NCBI GenBank assembly: GCA_051306365.1 | Contig: JBPPNC010000087.1 | Span: forward strand, 1 to 64,000 | Direction: 5' to 3' | Source of the DNA: Svornostia sp051306365 | Lineage (GTDB): Bacteria; Actinomycetota; Thermoleophilia; Solirubrobacterales; Solirubrobacteraceae | Length of the DNA stretch: 64,000 nt | Part shown: positions 34,209 to 43,133 of the stretch, one piece after another | Layout: the number at the start of each line of letters is the position of its first letter | Position numbering within the stretch: position 1 is the first letter of the stretch | Made by a program: the position numbers and the translations under genes | The notes under the pieces: model-generated | Told to the model about the DNA's origin: nothing | Database searches by the model: none | The model's input: only the letters and a program-made list of their open reading frames with translations

Positions 34209-35372
34209 GTGGAACTCCGCGCGCGACACGCCGATAACCGGGGAGTGATCCCCGCACCCCCGGAGCCTGCCCCCCGGCGGCTACGGCGCCTTTGGCGTGT
34301 TCTGCTGCTGCTCGTCCCCGCCCTGTTCACCGTTGCAGGCGGCGTCTCCGCGATCCTGGCGATCGAGCACGTGCGGGACACCGCACGGCATCAGGGCACC
34401 GTCGCCGCGGTCGCCAACGCCAACGCCACACAGGCCCGGCAGGCTGCGCTCGCGCTCAACGCGATCGCGTTCCTGGTCGAGGACCCGAACGTCGACGGAC
34501 CGGACACCCTCGGCCCCAGCCTGGGGCAGATCGCTGCGCGGGCGACGGTCCAGCACCGCACGCTCGTGGCGCTCGTCGGAGACGACGCGGACGCCCGGGC
34601 GGCGCTCCGTGCCTCTGCCGCGTCGCGGAACGCCGCGCTCGCGGCGCTCGCCGCGCCGATCACGCGCGATGAGCTGGTCCGTGCGAGTGGGTCGCTCGGC
34701 TCGGCAGCCGGGGTGCTCGATGAGTTGTCGCGTGACGCCGCCGCGCAGGAGCGCGAGGCCGACGAGCGAGCCGACCACGTCACCATCATCGCCCTTGCGC
34801 TCGCGGTGATCGTCGTCACCGCGTGCTGGTGGGCGTTCCTCGCCCTGGCGGGCCGGATGCAGCGCCGTCACGTCGACCTGCTGCGCCACCTCGCCGACCA
34901 TGATCCGCTGACCGGCCTGGGCAACCGCCGCGCGCTCGGTGCCGCCGCCGCAGACCTGGGAGAGACGTCTGCCGCCCTGGCGATGTGCGACCTCGACGGC
35001 TTCAAGACGTTCAACGACCGCTACGGTCACGTCGCGGGCGATGCGCTGCTGCGGCGTGTGGCCGAACGCCTCGCGATCGTCGGATCGGACGCCGGCGCGC
35101 GAGCGTTCCGCCTCGGGGGCGACGAGTTCTGCGTCCTCGCCCCCGGGATCGACCGTCATCGCCTCGCCGAGCTCTGCCGTGCGGCCCTGACCGACGAAGG
35201 CGACAGCCACCGGACCACGGCGTCGGTCGGCACCGCCCAGCTGCCCGACGACGGGGATCTCCGTGGCGCGCTGCTCGTGGCCGATGGGCGGCTGTACGAG
35301 GTCAAGCGGGCGCGGTATCTCGTGGACCCGTCGGTCGACCGGCGAAACGCCCCGCACGAACAAGTCGGATAG
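34209..35372 (+). CDS. Membrane-bound diguanylate cyclase (GGDEF)
   Basis: Up to 387 residues. Two membrane helices (LLLLVPALFTVAGGVSAILA and IIALALAVIVVTACWWAFLA) flank an extracytoplasmic sensor region rich in Ala. The C-terminal GGDEF domain has DHDPLTGLGNRRAL, MCDLDGFKTFNDRYGH and LGGDEFCVL, an intact active site for making c-di-GMP. The RxxD inhibitory site normally five residues before GGDEF is missing (GSDAGARAF), so product inhibition may be weak. The start is uncertain: GTG 34209 or GTG 34245, the latter 6 bases from a GATAAC box. Confidence 0.85.
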   Translation: MELRARHADNRGVIPAPPEPAPRRLRRLWRVLLLLVPALFTVAGGVSAILAIEHVRDTARHQGTVAAVANANATQARQAALALNAIAFLVEDPNVDGPDTLGPSLGQIAARATVQHRTLVALVGDDADARAALRASAASRNAALAALAAPITRDELVRASGSLGSAAGVLDELSRDAAAQEREADERADHVTIIALALAVIVVTACWWAFLALAGRMQRRHVDLLRHLADHDPLTGLGNRRALGAAAADLGETSAALAMCDLDGFKTFNDRYGHVAGDALLRRVAERLAIVGSDAGARAFRLGGDEFCVLAPGIDRHRLAELCRAALTDEGDSHRTTASVGTAQLPDDGDLRGALLVADGRLYEVKRARYLVDPSVDRRNAPHEQVG

Positions 35373-35681
35373 CCGTCCTCATCGGCTCGTGGCCCCGGTC
35401 TGACGGCGGGTCGCCACAGCAGCCCGGTCAACGCCGCCAGCGCGCCGCGGTCCCCGCCGACAAGGAATCCTCCACAACGGCATCTGGTAGGCAGGCCGGG
35501 GACGGCTCGGGCACCTACCACCCGGAGGTCCACCGGCCGATCGAGACCGCGACCACATCACGGTGAGCGGGGGTCAGAGACGGCGGCCTGACCGGCGGCA
35601 CCTGGATAGGCGAATACCGCGCGGTCGGTGGAGATCTCGTAGCGGTCGTCCCCGACAGGCCCAGCGTAGGATGCCGCGCAC
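35373..35681. other. Intergenic region, 309 bp, nothing clear
   Basis: No open frame here shows convincing protein character on either strand. TAGGAT at 35667-35672 stands 9 bases before the next ATG and may be its -10 box. No hairpin with a T run was found. Confidence 0.4.
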
Positions 35682-36470
35682 ATGTTCGGGCGCGAGAAGG
35701 AGATGGACCTCGGGCTGTCTGCCCGGTCCGAACCCGCGGGGATCCCCGGGCCCAGCGGGCCGTACGTGCCGGGCCGCGCGGCGCTCGCGCTCTTCACGCT
35801 GGCGGTCCTTGCGGCGGGCGCGTTCATGTTCATCACGATCGAGGGCAACGCCGTCGACGACCCGGTCAAACAGGCGCAGCGCGGCGAGATCGCCACGAAC
35901 GATCCGCTGTCGCTCGTGCGCGAGGCGAACCTCACCCGGGCGCTGCGCACGCTGGCCGGCGAGATCGACGAGGGCGGCTACATCGACAACTTCCGGCTTG
36001 CGCCGACGAGTATCAACGCCATCGTCGTCCAGCCCAGTGGACGGCGGGAGAACGTGACGATCAACGTCGCCTTTGAGGCCACGGCCACCGACTCGGGGAC
36101 CGGCGAGGGCGAAGGGCTGCAGCCCAGCGAGATCGATCCCGCGGCGCCCGAGCGGATCATCCGCGTGGCGAACCGCAAGTTCGACCTGCGGCCCCAGAAC
36201 TTCGACTACATGGTCGCCAACGAGGCGTTCAGCGAGGGCGACGACTCGTCGTGGACGGCGTTCTGGAAGCTCCCACTCAAGGACAACGACATCTCCGCCG
36301 CGGCGGACGGCACCGACGTCCGGCCCCTCGGCACGCCCGACGCGAAGACCCGTGCCGAGACGAAGGCCTCCCAGGAGGCAGCGAGCCGCGCGCAGCGCGA
36401 GGCCGCCGAGCGGTCGCAGTGCATCAGCCGAGCCGAGACCCCCGAGCAGATCCAGAGGTGCCTGTCCTGA
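35682..36470 (+). CDS. Single-helix membrane protein of unknown function
   Basis: 262 residues. One helix (ALALFTLAVLAAGAFMFITI) at about 36-55 follows a proline/glycine-rich cytosolic start; the rest is probably outside. FRLAPTSINAIVVQPSGRRE and VANRKFDLRPQNFDYMV look like a compact folded domain, and the C-terminus is a short helix rich in Arg and Glu ending in CISRAETPEQIQRC. No family recognised. Its stop overlaps the next ATG by one base, so the two form an operon. Confidence 0.6.
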   Translation: MFGREKEMDLGLSARSEPAGIPGPSGPYVPGRAALALFTLAVLAAGAFMFITIEGNAVDDPVKQAQRGEIATNDPLSLVREANLTRALRTLAGEIDEGGYIDNFRLAPTSINAIVVQPSGRRENVTINVAFEATATDSGTGEGEGLQPSEIDPAAPERIIRVANRKFDLRPQNFDYMVANEAFSEGDDSSWTAFWKLPLKDNDISAAADGTDVRPLGTPDAKTRAETKASQEAASRAQREAAERSQCISRAETPEQIQRCLS

Positions 36471-37096
36471 TGGCCGGACGGATGCGCACGCTCATCGGGA
36501 TGGCGATGATCGCCGCCGGCGTGCTGCTCGCCGCCTGGGCGCTCTACGAACTCGTCCGGATCGGGTCGTGCGCCTCCGGCGGCCCGTACGTCTCCGCGCG
36601 CGAGTGCCCGCCCGGGACGGGGCTGAAGATTTTCGCGATCATGGGAGGGATCGTCCTGACGCTCACCGGCGCCGTCGTCGTCCCCGGGGTTGCGATCGCC
36701 GGGGTGGCCTGGGGGCTGGGCTTCACGATGCTCGGCGCCGCGTTCTTCGTCGCCGCGTTCGGCCCCGCCGCACCGCCCGAGGCCGACAGCAGCCTGCAGT
36801 GGGTCGGCGCGCTCGTCGGCGGCATGTTCCTGCTCATGGGTCTTCCCGGCCTGTTCGCGATCTTCGGCGCCGGGCGCGGCGGCGGGAAACGCGGGCGCGC
36901 GCCGGGAGGCGGGTCGGTGCCCGCTCCCGCGCCCGTGGCATCGGCCGTTCCCGGCGTGGTGGCCGTCTCGGCCCCGGCTGCAGGCCGGGACGACGACCCG
37001 ATCGAGGAGCTCGAGCGGCTCGCCAAGCTGCGAGCCGCCGGTGCGCTCACCGAAGAGGAGTTCCAGGCCGCGAAGGCCCGGGTCCTCGGCCCCTGA
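36470..37096 (+). CDS. Four-helix membrane protein with C-terminal SHOCT motif
   Basis: 208 residues. Helices lie at about 8-28, 52-75, 78-100 and 112-135; a Gly/Pro/Ala-rich linker follows, then the last 30 residues IEELERLAKLRAAGALTEEE and FQAAKARVLG, which is the SHOCT short C-terminal domain (an oligomerisation motif). Function unknown. It converges on the ferredoxin gene with 12 bases between the stops. Confidence 0.7.
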   Translation: MAGRMRTLIGMAMIAAGVLLAAWALYELVRIGSCASGGPYVSARECPPGTGLKIFAIMGGIVLTLTGAVVVPGVAIAGVAWGLGFTMLGAAFFVAAFGPAAPPEADSSLQWVGALVGGMFLLMGLPGLFAIFGAGRGGGKRGRAPGGGSVPAPAPVASAVPGVVAVSAPAAGRDDDPIEELERLAKLRAAGALTEEEFQAAKARVLGP

Positions 37097-37108
37097 CGGG
37101 GCTGGGTC

Positions 37109-37372
37109 CTACTTCGTCGTGAAGTACTCCGCGTTGACCGCGGCGAACTGCGCCCACTCGTCGGGGAGTTGATCCTCGGCGAAGCATGCGTCGACCGGGC
37201 ACGCCTCGACGCACGCGTCGCAGTCGATGCACTCTTCCGGGTCGATGAACAGCTGTTCGACCTTGTCGTAGTCGGGCTCATCCGGGGTCGGGTGGATGCA
37301 GTCGACCGGGCACACCTCGGTGCACGAATTGTCCTTTTGGCCGATGCACGGCTCCGCGATGACGTAGGCCAT
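37109..37372 (-). CDS. fdxA: Ferredoxin, 7Fe/8Fe actinobacterial type
   Basis: 87 residues. Two cluster motifs: CIGQKDNSCTEVCPVDC (spacing C-x7-C-x3-C, as in seven-iron ferredoxins) and CIDCDACVEACPVDAC (CxxCxxCxxxCP). Small acidic electron carrier, in actinobacteria often serving cytochromes P450 or F420-linked enzymes. A ribosome site AAGGAAAGG lies 6 bases before the ATG. Upstream, TAATAT at 37459-37464 (minus strand) is a plausible -10, so this gene has a leader, unlike many neighbours. Confidence 0.9.
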   Translation of the reverse strand: MAYVIAEPCIGQKDNSCTEVCPVDCIHPTPDEPDYDKVEQLFIDPEECIDCDACVEACPVDACFAEDQLPDEWAQFAAVNAEYFTTK

Positions 37373-37495
37373 GTGCCTTTCCTTTGGTGTGACGTCGTCC
37401 GGAGGGCGCCGCTTGCGGTGCCGGGAGGACGAAAGCAGTTTCTCCGGGAGCCGCGGATATTAGAACCTGAGAGCAGCGGCCGGGTCCGCGGGTAC

Positions 37496-37501
37496 TAGGC
37501 T
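37496..37501 (+). promoter_or_regulatory. -10 box of a probable leaderless transcript
   Basis: TAGGCT is followed by exactly 7 bases and the GTG start at 37509. The hexamer is identical to that before polX. Confidence 0.6.
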
Positions 37502-37508
37502 CCCGCCC

Positions 37509-38405
37509 GTGATCCTGCTGACGGGCGCCACGGGACTGGTGGGAACCGCCGTGCTCCAGCGGCTCGTTGCGGCACGTCGGCCGGTCCGCTGTCTGGTCCG
37601 CGATCCGCGTGGTTTAGGCGAGCATCGCGTGCGCGTGCAGCTGGCGCTCGGAGACCTTGCCGACCCTCCGTCGTTCCGCAATGCCATGCGCGGGGTGTCC
37701 ACCGTCATCCACCTCGCGGGCTCCGGGAGGGACCAGCCGGCGGGCTCGATCGAGGAGCTCAACGGGATCGCGACCTGGCGGATGGTGCGTGCGGCAGAGC
37801 GGGCCGGGGTACAGCGGTTCGTGTTCCTCTCGGGGCTCGGCGCGAGCCCGCACCACCGCGCGCGGCTCCTGCGGGCGAAGGGCCTGGCGGAGGAGGTGGT
37901 CGCGGCCAGTGAGCTTGAGACGGCGATCGTCGCCACCTCGCTGGTCTACGCGCCGGACGATCGGCCGCAGCGCCTGCTCCGGCGAGTCCTGCTGGGTTCG
38001 CCCGTGCTGCCGGTCATCGGCCGTGGCGACTCGGAGTTCCAGCCGATGTGGGCGGCCGACGTCGCGGAGTGCCTCCTCGCGGTGCTGGATCGGGCCGAGC
38101 CGCGCCAGCGTCACGAGCTCGCCGGGCCCCAGATACTCACCGCCCGGCAGATGGGCGAGCTGCGTGTGCGGGCGCTCGGCAAGCGTCGTCGTGACCTCCC
38201 AATTCCGGAACCCGTCGTCGCAGCCGGGTTGCGACTCGGCGAGAACCTGCTGAGATCCAAGACACCTGTCTGTTGGGATGAGGTGGAGCTCTTGACTGCG
38301 TCAATGACGACGACCCGGGGAAGCACGGACGCTGAGGCGCTTGGAGTGCGCCCTGCCGCGATGCCGGACGTGCTGGCTCCGGCCCCGAACCGAGGCCACG
38401 CCTGA
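37509..38405 (+). CDS. NmrA/complex-I-type NAD(P)-binding protein
   Basis: 298 residues. The atypical SDR glycine motif is LLTGATGLVGTAVLQRL, then VSTVIHLAG and FVFLSGLGASPHHRARLLRA, and TSLVYAPDD. This pattern is that of NmrA-like or NDUFA9-like proteins (no classical YxxxK), which bind NAD(P)H or act on quinone or flavonoid-like substrates. GTG start is backed by the -10 spacing. Its TGA overlaps the ATG of the RTX gene by one base. Confidence 0.75.
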   Translation: MILLTGATGLVGTAVLQRLVAARRPVRCLVRDPRGLGEHRVRVQLALGDLADPPSFRNAMRGVSTVIHLAGSGRDQPAGSIEELNGIATWRMVRAAERAGVQRFVFLSGLGASPHHRARLLRAKGLAEEVVAASELETAIVATSLVYAPDDRPQRLLRRVLLGSPVLPVIGRGDSEFQPMWAADVAECLLAVLDRAEPRQRHELAGPQILTARQMGELRVRALGKRRRDLPIPEPVVAAGLRLGENLLRSKTPVCWDEVELLTASMTTTRGSTDAEALGVRPAAMPDVLAPAPNRGHA

Positions 38406-39631
38406 TGCTGCGCCGCACACTGCTCGCCGCCGGCCTTGCCGGCGCGTTGCTGACGCCCACCGCCGGCGCGGCCGCCTCGCCGATCCTCGAGCCCATGCTG
38501 TCCGAATGGCGCGCCGAGAAGCTCCGCGGCACGCCGGGCGATGACGTCCTGCGCGGGGAGACCGGCAACGACGACCTCGACGGGCTGGCCGGCAACGACC
38601 GGCTGCTCGGCGATTCGGGGAACGACACGATCTACGGCCGCGACGGCAACGACATCATCGACGGTGGTGACGGCGACGACGCGATGTACGGCGGCGAGGG
38701 CAACGACGTCATCGTCGAGGAGCGCTTCGGCGACGACCGCCTGTTCGACGGCGGCCCCGGCGACGACTACATCCACGCGAATCGCGGGACGGACCAGAAC
38801 GTCAACGGCGGCGGCGGGAACGACACCGCGCTCGGCGGGAGCGGCCCGGATGTCCTGCGCGGTGACGCCGGCAACGACATCCTCGTCGGTGGGTCGGCGC
38901 CGGACACGCTCATCGGCGGCGACGGCGACGACCGGCTCTACGGTGGGTCCGAACCCGACACCTTCGACTGCGGCAACGGCACCGACGTCGCGTACGTCGA
39001 GACGGACTACGAGCGCGATGGCAAGCGCCCGAAACGGATCACGAACTGCGAGCAGGTCATCGTCGGCGACCCGTCGACGAAGGACAGCGCCTTCGATGGT
39101 TCCACGCCGTCCGCGCCGCCGCCCGCGCTGCAGACGGCCGGCGCGTCGGTCGCCGACGTCCTGCGGGGCATCTCCGAGAAGCTCGATCAGCCGACGAAGG
39201 TCGGTGGCAGGGGCAACGACCGGCTGCGCGGCGGCAATGTCGGCGACACCCTCGTGGGCCAGGACGGCAACGACACCATCGAAGGGCTGGGTGGGGCCGA
39301 CGACCTTGACGGCGGCCGGGGTGACGACACGATCAAGGGCGGCGCCGGCAACGACCGGATGTTCGGTCGCAGGGGCAACGACCGCCTCTACGGCGAGGAC
39401 GGCGACGACGAGATCACCGGCGATCGCGACGCGGACCTGATCTTCGGCGGCTTCGGCAACGACTCGCTCACCGGAGGGTTCGGCAAGGACCGCATCTTCT
39501 CCGGGCCCGGCGAGGACTACGTCAACGTCCGTGGCGGCCTGGGGGACGTCGCCGACTGCGGTCCCGGGACGGACCGCGTCCGCAAGGACCGCAAGGACAA
39601 GACCAGGAACTGCGAGATCGTCGTCAAGTAG
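38405..39631 (+). CDS. Secreted RTX-type calcium-binding repeat protein
   Basis: 408 residues. A signal peptide (LLAAGLAGALLTPTAGAAAS) precedes two blocks of glycine/aspartate nonapeptide repeats (about 45-195 and 260-385): GNDRLLGDSGNDTIYG, GNDIIDGGDGDDAMYG, GNDRMFGRRGNDRLYG. These fold into a calcium-filled parallel beta-roll. Between them is DCGNGTDVAYVETDYERDG and a short linker; each block ends in an ADCGPGTDRV or FDCGNGTDV segment followed by an NCE motif, frequent in actinobacterial proteins of this kind. No catalytic domain is present: likely a surface or matrix protein. It overlaps the amidase by 8 bases. Confidence 0.85.
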   Translation: MLRRTLLAAGLAGALLTPTAGAAASPILEPMLSEWRAEKLRGTPGDDVLRGETGNDDLDGLAGNDRLLGDSGNDTIYGRDGNDIIDGGDGDDAMYGGEGNDVIVEERFGDDRLFDGGPGDDYIHANRGTDQNVNGGGGNDTALGGSGPDVLRGDAGNDILVGGSAPDTLIGGDGDDRLYGGSEPDTFDCGNGTDVAYVETDYERDGKRPKRITNCEQVIVGDPSTKDSAFDGSTPSAPPPALQTAGASVADVLRGISEKLDQPTKVGGRGNDRLRGGNVGDTLVGQDGNDTIEGLGGADDLDGGRGDDTIKGGAGNDRMFGRRGNDRLYGEDGDDEITGDRDADLIFGGFGNDSLTGGFGKDRIFSGPGEDYVNVRGGLGDVADCGPGTDRVRKDRKDKTRNCEIVVK

Positions 39632-41066
39632 GACGGGCCGGCGGGGCCAGCCGATCCGCCCACGGCCGCGCGGCCTCGAGCTGCGCGGCCAGGGCGAGTA
39701 GCGCGCCCTCCTCGGCCGGGCGCCCGATGAGCTGCACGCCGATCGGCAGGTTGTCGCCCGCGCGGGCGGCGATCGGCAGCGCGATGGCGGGCTGGCCGGT
39801 GATGTTGATTGCGGCGGTGAACGGCGTGAACGTCCCGGATCGGGCGAACGTCGCCGCCGGGTCATCGCCGCGCGCGTCGATCTCGCCGAGCGGGACGGCG
39901 ACCTCGGCGAGTGCCGGGGTCAGCACCGCGTCGTAGGCGTCCGTCCACGTGACGATGGCGCGCGCGAAGCCCTGGAGCCGGGCGCGGGCCAGCTCGGCGG
40001 TCAGCGCGTCGATGCCGCGGCATGTCTCCCACAGCCACCAGCTCAACGGCTCGACGTCCTCCGCGGTCGGCTCGCGGCCCGCGAGCAGCCCCGCGAACGC
40101 CATCTGCGCGCAGACCGCCGGGCCGAACTCGGCGGTGAACAGCTGCGCCATCTCCCGCGACGTCCACGGCGGGTCGACCTCTTCGATCTCGTGGCCCAGC
40201 GAGGCGAGGAGGTCGGCCGTCTCGGCGACCACCGCGGCGACCTCGGGGGCGACGGCCGCGTCCGGGATCGGCGGCGCCGTCGTCACGGCGATGCGCAGCC
40301 GTCCGGGTTCGCGCGCGGCGCTCACGGCAAACGGCTCGGGCGGCGGAGGCGCCCAGCTCGCGTCACCGAGGGACGGGCCGGCGAGGATGTCCAGCAGCTC
40401 GGCGGTCTCGGCGACGGTGCGGGTCAGGACGCCGTCCTGTGTGAGGAACTGGTGGCCGAGGTCCGGGGCGTGCGAGATGCGCCCGCGCTGAGGCTTCAGG
40501 CCGACCAGTCCCACGCACGCGGCGGGGATGCGCGTGGACCCGCCGCCGTCGTTGGCGTGCGCGAGCGGGACCATCCCGGCGGCGACGGCCGTTGCAGAGC
40601 CGCCGGAGGACCCGCCGGAGGTCCGCGTCGGATCCCAGGGGTTGCGGGCCGGCCCGTGGGCGCTCGGGTCCGTGACGGGCAGGATCCCCCACTCCGGCAG
40701 CTTCGTCGTCCCGACGATGACGAACCCCGCGCCGCGCAGGCGGGCGGTGACGTTGTGGTCGGCGGGCGGGACGAACGTGCCGGGCGTGAAGGACGAGCCG
40801 AACGACAGGGGCAGGCCCGCGACCGCCCGGTTGTTCTTGATCGCGATGGGGACACCGGCGAACGGGCGCTCGCCGCCGGGGCCGATGGCGTCGGCGGCCG
40901 CGCGGGCGCGGTCGGCGTCGACGTCGACGAAGGCGCCGAGCTCGGGGTCGAGCGCTTCGATGCGGGCGAGCGAGATGTCGGTGAGTTCGCGGGCGGTGAC
41001 CTCGCCGGTGCGGACGAGGGCGGCAAGCTCGATGGCCGAGCGGGTCAGCAGGTGATGGTCGGGCAC
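39624..41066 (-). CDS. Amidase (amidase-signature family)
   Basis: 480 residues. The Ser-cisSer-Lys triad is visible: Lys in VPIAIKNNRAVAG, the glycine/serine stretch TSGGSSGGSATAVAAG with the cis-Ser, and the nucleophile Ser in ANDGGGSTRIPAACVGL. Family members hydrolyse carboxamides or, as GatA, work in tRNA amidation; without gatB/gatC here it is a free-standing amidase of unknown substrate. A GTG start is used; TACGGT lies 6 bases upstream of it (41078-41073, minus strand) as a possible -10. Confidence 0.88.
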   Translation of the reverse strand: MPDHHLLTRSAIELAALVRTGEVTARELTDISLARIEALDPELGAFVDVDADRARAAADAIGPGGERPFAGVPIAIKNNRAVAGLPLSFGSSFTPGTFVPPADHNVTARLRGAGFVIVGTTKLPEWGILPVTDPSAHGPARNPWDPTRTSGGSSGGSATAVAAGMVPLAHANDGGGSTRIPAACVGLVGLKPQRGRISHAPDLGHQFLTQDGVLTRTVAETAELLDILAGPSLGDASWAPPPPEPFAVSAAREPGRLRIAVTTAPPIPDAAVAPEVAAVVAETADLLASLGHEIEEVDPPWTSREMAQLFTAEFGPAVCAQMAFAGLLAGREPTAEDVEPLSWWLWETCRGIDALTAELARARLQGFARAIVTWTDAYDAVLTPALAEVAVPLGEIDARGDDPAATFARSGTFTPFTAAINITGQPAIALPIAARAGDNLPIGVQLIGRPAEEGALLALAAQLEAARPWADRLAPPARPT

Positions 41067-41139
41067 GCGTGAACCGTACGCGGCGCCGGGGCCCGATGCG
41101 CCGGATGCCGGACAGATGGAGGATGGTCACGTAACCTGT

Positions 41140-41145
41140 TAAACT
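41140..41145 (+). promoter_or_regulatory. -10 box of the CGNR-MFS-gltA region
   Basis: TAAACT is followed by exactly 7 bases and the ATG at 41153. Confidence 0.6.
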
Positions 41146-41152
41146 CGTCTAT

Positions 41153-41827
41153 ATGGTTACGGAGCAACGTCAGGTGGACGGCGATCTCCCTGACGAGCTC
41201 GTCCTCCCGCTGATCTCCGGCGCGCCCTACTGGTACTGGCTCGGAGGCCGCCCCTCACTGGACTTCGTCAACACCCTGCGCGAGCGCTGGCGCCGCAACG
41301 TCGAGACGCTCGTCACGCCCGCCGACCTCGAGCACTGGATGCAGAGCACCGAGCTGCTGCCCGAGGACTGGCGCCCCAACCGGGGTGGCGGCGCGCGACG
41401 CCGACTCACCGACGAGGTCCTGCGTGAGGCCCGAGAGCTGCGCGAGGCCATCGACGTCTGCGTGCGGGCGGCGGTGCACGGGGCGCCGCTCGACCGCGCC
41501 GCCGTGACCCTGATCGACGACTGGCTCATCCACGCGGGCGCGCGTCCGCAGGTCTCCCTCGGCGATGACGGGCACGCCGAGCTCGGCGAGCGCGCCGCCG
41601 CGGACTCCCCCCGCCGCGCGCTGGGCACCATCGCCCTCGACGCCGCCACCATGCTCGGCACGCCCGCGCAGGCGGCGCGCATCCGGATCTGCGCCGCTGA
41701 CGACTGTTCGGCGCGCTTCTACGACCGCTCTCCGGCGGGCAGGCGCCGCTGGTGCTCGATGCAGACCTGCGGCAACGCCGCGAAGGTTCGCGCGCACCGC
41801 GCCCGCCAGAAGGAGGTCGCCCGATGA
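41153..41827 (+). CDS. CGNR zinc-finger / ABATE-domain regulator
   Basis: 224 residues. The N-terminal ABATE domain has WLGGRPSLDFVNTLRERW; the C-terminal finger is RICAADDCSARFYDRSPAGR then RWCSMQTCGNAAKVRAHRAR, a CGNR-type zinc site (C-x4-C ... C-x4-C) with CGNA. These are presumed stress-responsive DNA-binding regulators. It overlaps the MFS gene by 4 bases and may control it. Confidence 0.85.
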   Translation: MVTEQRQVDGDLPDELVLPLISGAPYWYWLGGRPSLDFVNTLRERWRRNVETLVTPADLEHWMQSTELLPEDWRPNRGGGARRRLTDEVLREARELREAIDVCVRAAVHGAPLDRAAVTLIDDWLIHAGARPQVSLGDDGHAELGERAAADSPRRALGTIALDAATMLGTPAQAARIRICAADDCSARFYDRSPAGRRRWCSMQTCGNAAKVRAHRARQKEVAR

Positions 41828-43113
41828 CGGCCGACGAACGCGCAGAGGTCGACCGGATCGTCTCCGGCCGCGGCGCCGGTCCCTACCGCTGGGTCGTTCT
41901 CGGCGTGGGCGCGCTCGGCGCCGGTGCGTTCGCCGCACTGCGCATGGGGCTTCCATCCCTCGGCCCCGCGATCCGCGACGACTACGCGCTGACGCTTGGG
42001 CAGGTCGGTCTCGTCTTCACCGCGCTGGCCGTCGGCACGATGGTCACGCTGCTGGCCTGGGGCATGCTCACCGACCGCATCGGCGAGCGGCCGGTGATGG
42101 TCACCGGCCTCGTCGGTACCGCCGTCGCGCTGGTGGGGGCGGGCCTGGCCGACGGGTTCGCGGGCCTGCTGCTCGCGATGTTCGCCGCCGGTGCCATGGG
42201 CGCGAGTGCCACGGGCGCGTCGGGCCGGGCGATCATGGGGTGGTTCGGCTGGAAGGAGCGCGGCCTGGCGCTCGGCATCCGTCAGATGGCGCTGCCGCTC
42301 GGCGGCGGCATCGGCTCACTCACGCTGCCCGCGCTGGCGGCCGGGGTCGGCGGCCTGCAGCTCGCGTTCTTCACCCTCGCCGGCCTCATGCTCGGCGCGG
42401 CGCTGGTGTGTCTCCTGCTCCTGCGCGAGGCGCCCGAACGCCCGCAGGTGATGGCGCCGCCGCCGTCGACACCGCCGATGCGCGACCCGCGCCTCTGGCG
42501 CCTCGGCGCCGCCAGTGCGCTGCTCGTCTTCGCCCAGGCCGCGATGCTCGGCTTCCTCGTGCTCTTTCTGCACGACGAGCTCGGCGTGCGGACCGAGCCG
42601 GCCGCCTTCGCGCTCGCCGCGGTGCTGCTCGTCGGCGCCGGTGGCCGTGTGCGCGCGGGACGCGTCTCGGACCGTCAGGCGCGGCGGATCGCGCCGATGC
42701 GGCGCCGCGCGCTCGCGGGCGGGCTGCTGCTCGTGGGGCTGGCGGCGGCCACGGCGGCCCCGGTCACCGTCGTGGTCCCCGTCCTGCTCGCCGCGGGTGT
42801 CGCGACGATGACGTGGAACGGCCTGGCCTTCACCGCCGCCGCCGAGATCTCCGGCAAGGCCCGCGCGGGCACCGCCATGAGCATGCAGAACACGATCGTC
42901 GCGATCGGCGGCGCCGCGAGCCCGGCCGTCTTCGGCACGCTCGTCGAGTTCGCCGGCTGGGCGCCCGCGTACGTCGCGCTCGCCGCCGGCCCGCTCGCCG
43001 CATGGCTCGTCCTCGCGCCGCTCGTCGGCGAGGAGGACGAGCGCGTGGCGGGCCGAACTGCCCGGCTGCGCCGATCTGCGAGCCTGTCCCGCAACCCCGA
43101 ACCCGTGACCTAG
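41824..43113 (+). CDS. MFS transporter
   Basis: 429 residues with twelve predicted helices. GMLTDRIGERPVMVTGLVG is the loop 2-3 MFS signature and ASGRAIMGWFGWKERGLALG the helix 4-5 region resembling nitrate/cyanate or oxalate-type carriers; GTAMSMQNTIVAIGGAASP lies in helix 10-11. Substrate unknown. Translationally coupled to the CGNR regulator (ATGA overlap); citrate synthase follows after 20 bases, so an organic anion would be a reasonable guess. Confidence 0.8.
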   Translation: MTADERAEVDRIVSGRGAGPYRWVVLGVGALGAGAFAALRMGLPSLGPAIRDDYALTLGQVGLVFTALAVGTMVTLLAWGMLTDRIGERPVMVTGLVGTAVALVGAGLADGFAGLLLAMFAAGAMGASATGASGRAIMGWFGWKERGLALGIRQMALPLGGGIGSLTLPALAAGVGGLQLAFFTLAGLMLGAALVCLLLLREAPERPQVMAPPPSTPPMRDPRLWRLGAASALLVFAQAAMLGFLVLFLHDELGVRTEPAAFALAAVLLVGAGGRVRAGRVSDRQARRIAPMRRRALAGGLLLVGLAAATAAPVTVVVPVLLAAGVATMTWNGLAFTAAAEISGKARAGTAMSMQNTIVAIGGAASPAVFGTLVEFAGWAPAYVALAAGPLAAWLVLAPLVGEEDERVAGRTARLRRSASLSRNPEPVT

Positions 43114-43133
43114 CGGCCCCATAAGGAGACGAC

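Noticed and set aside
38540..39500. Regular DNA periodicity that might suggest a CRISPR or satellite array
   Set aside because: The period is 27 bases, in frame, and encodes RTX nonapeptides; there are no spacers or identical repeats.
38111..39865. A 584-codon minus-strand frame opposite the RTX gene
   Set aside because: Its regular Val/Ala repeats mirror the Gly-Asp nonapeptides on the real strand.
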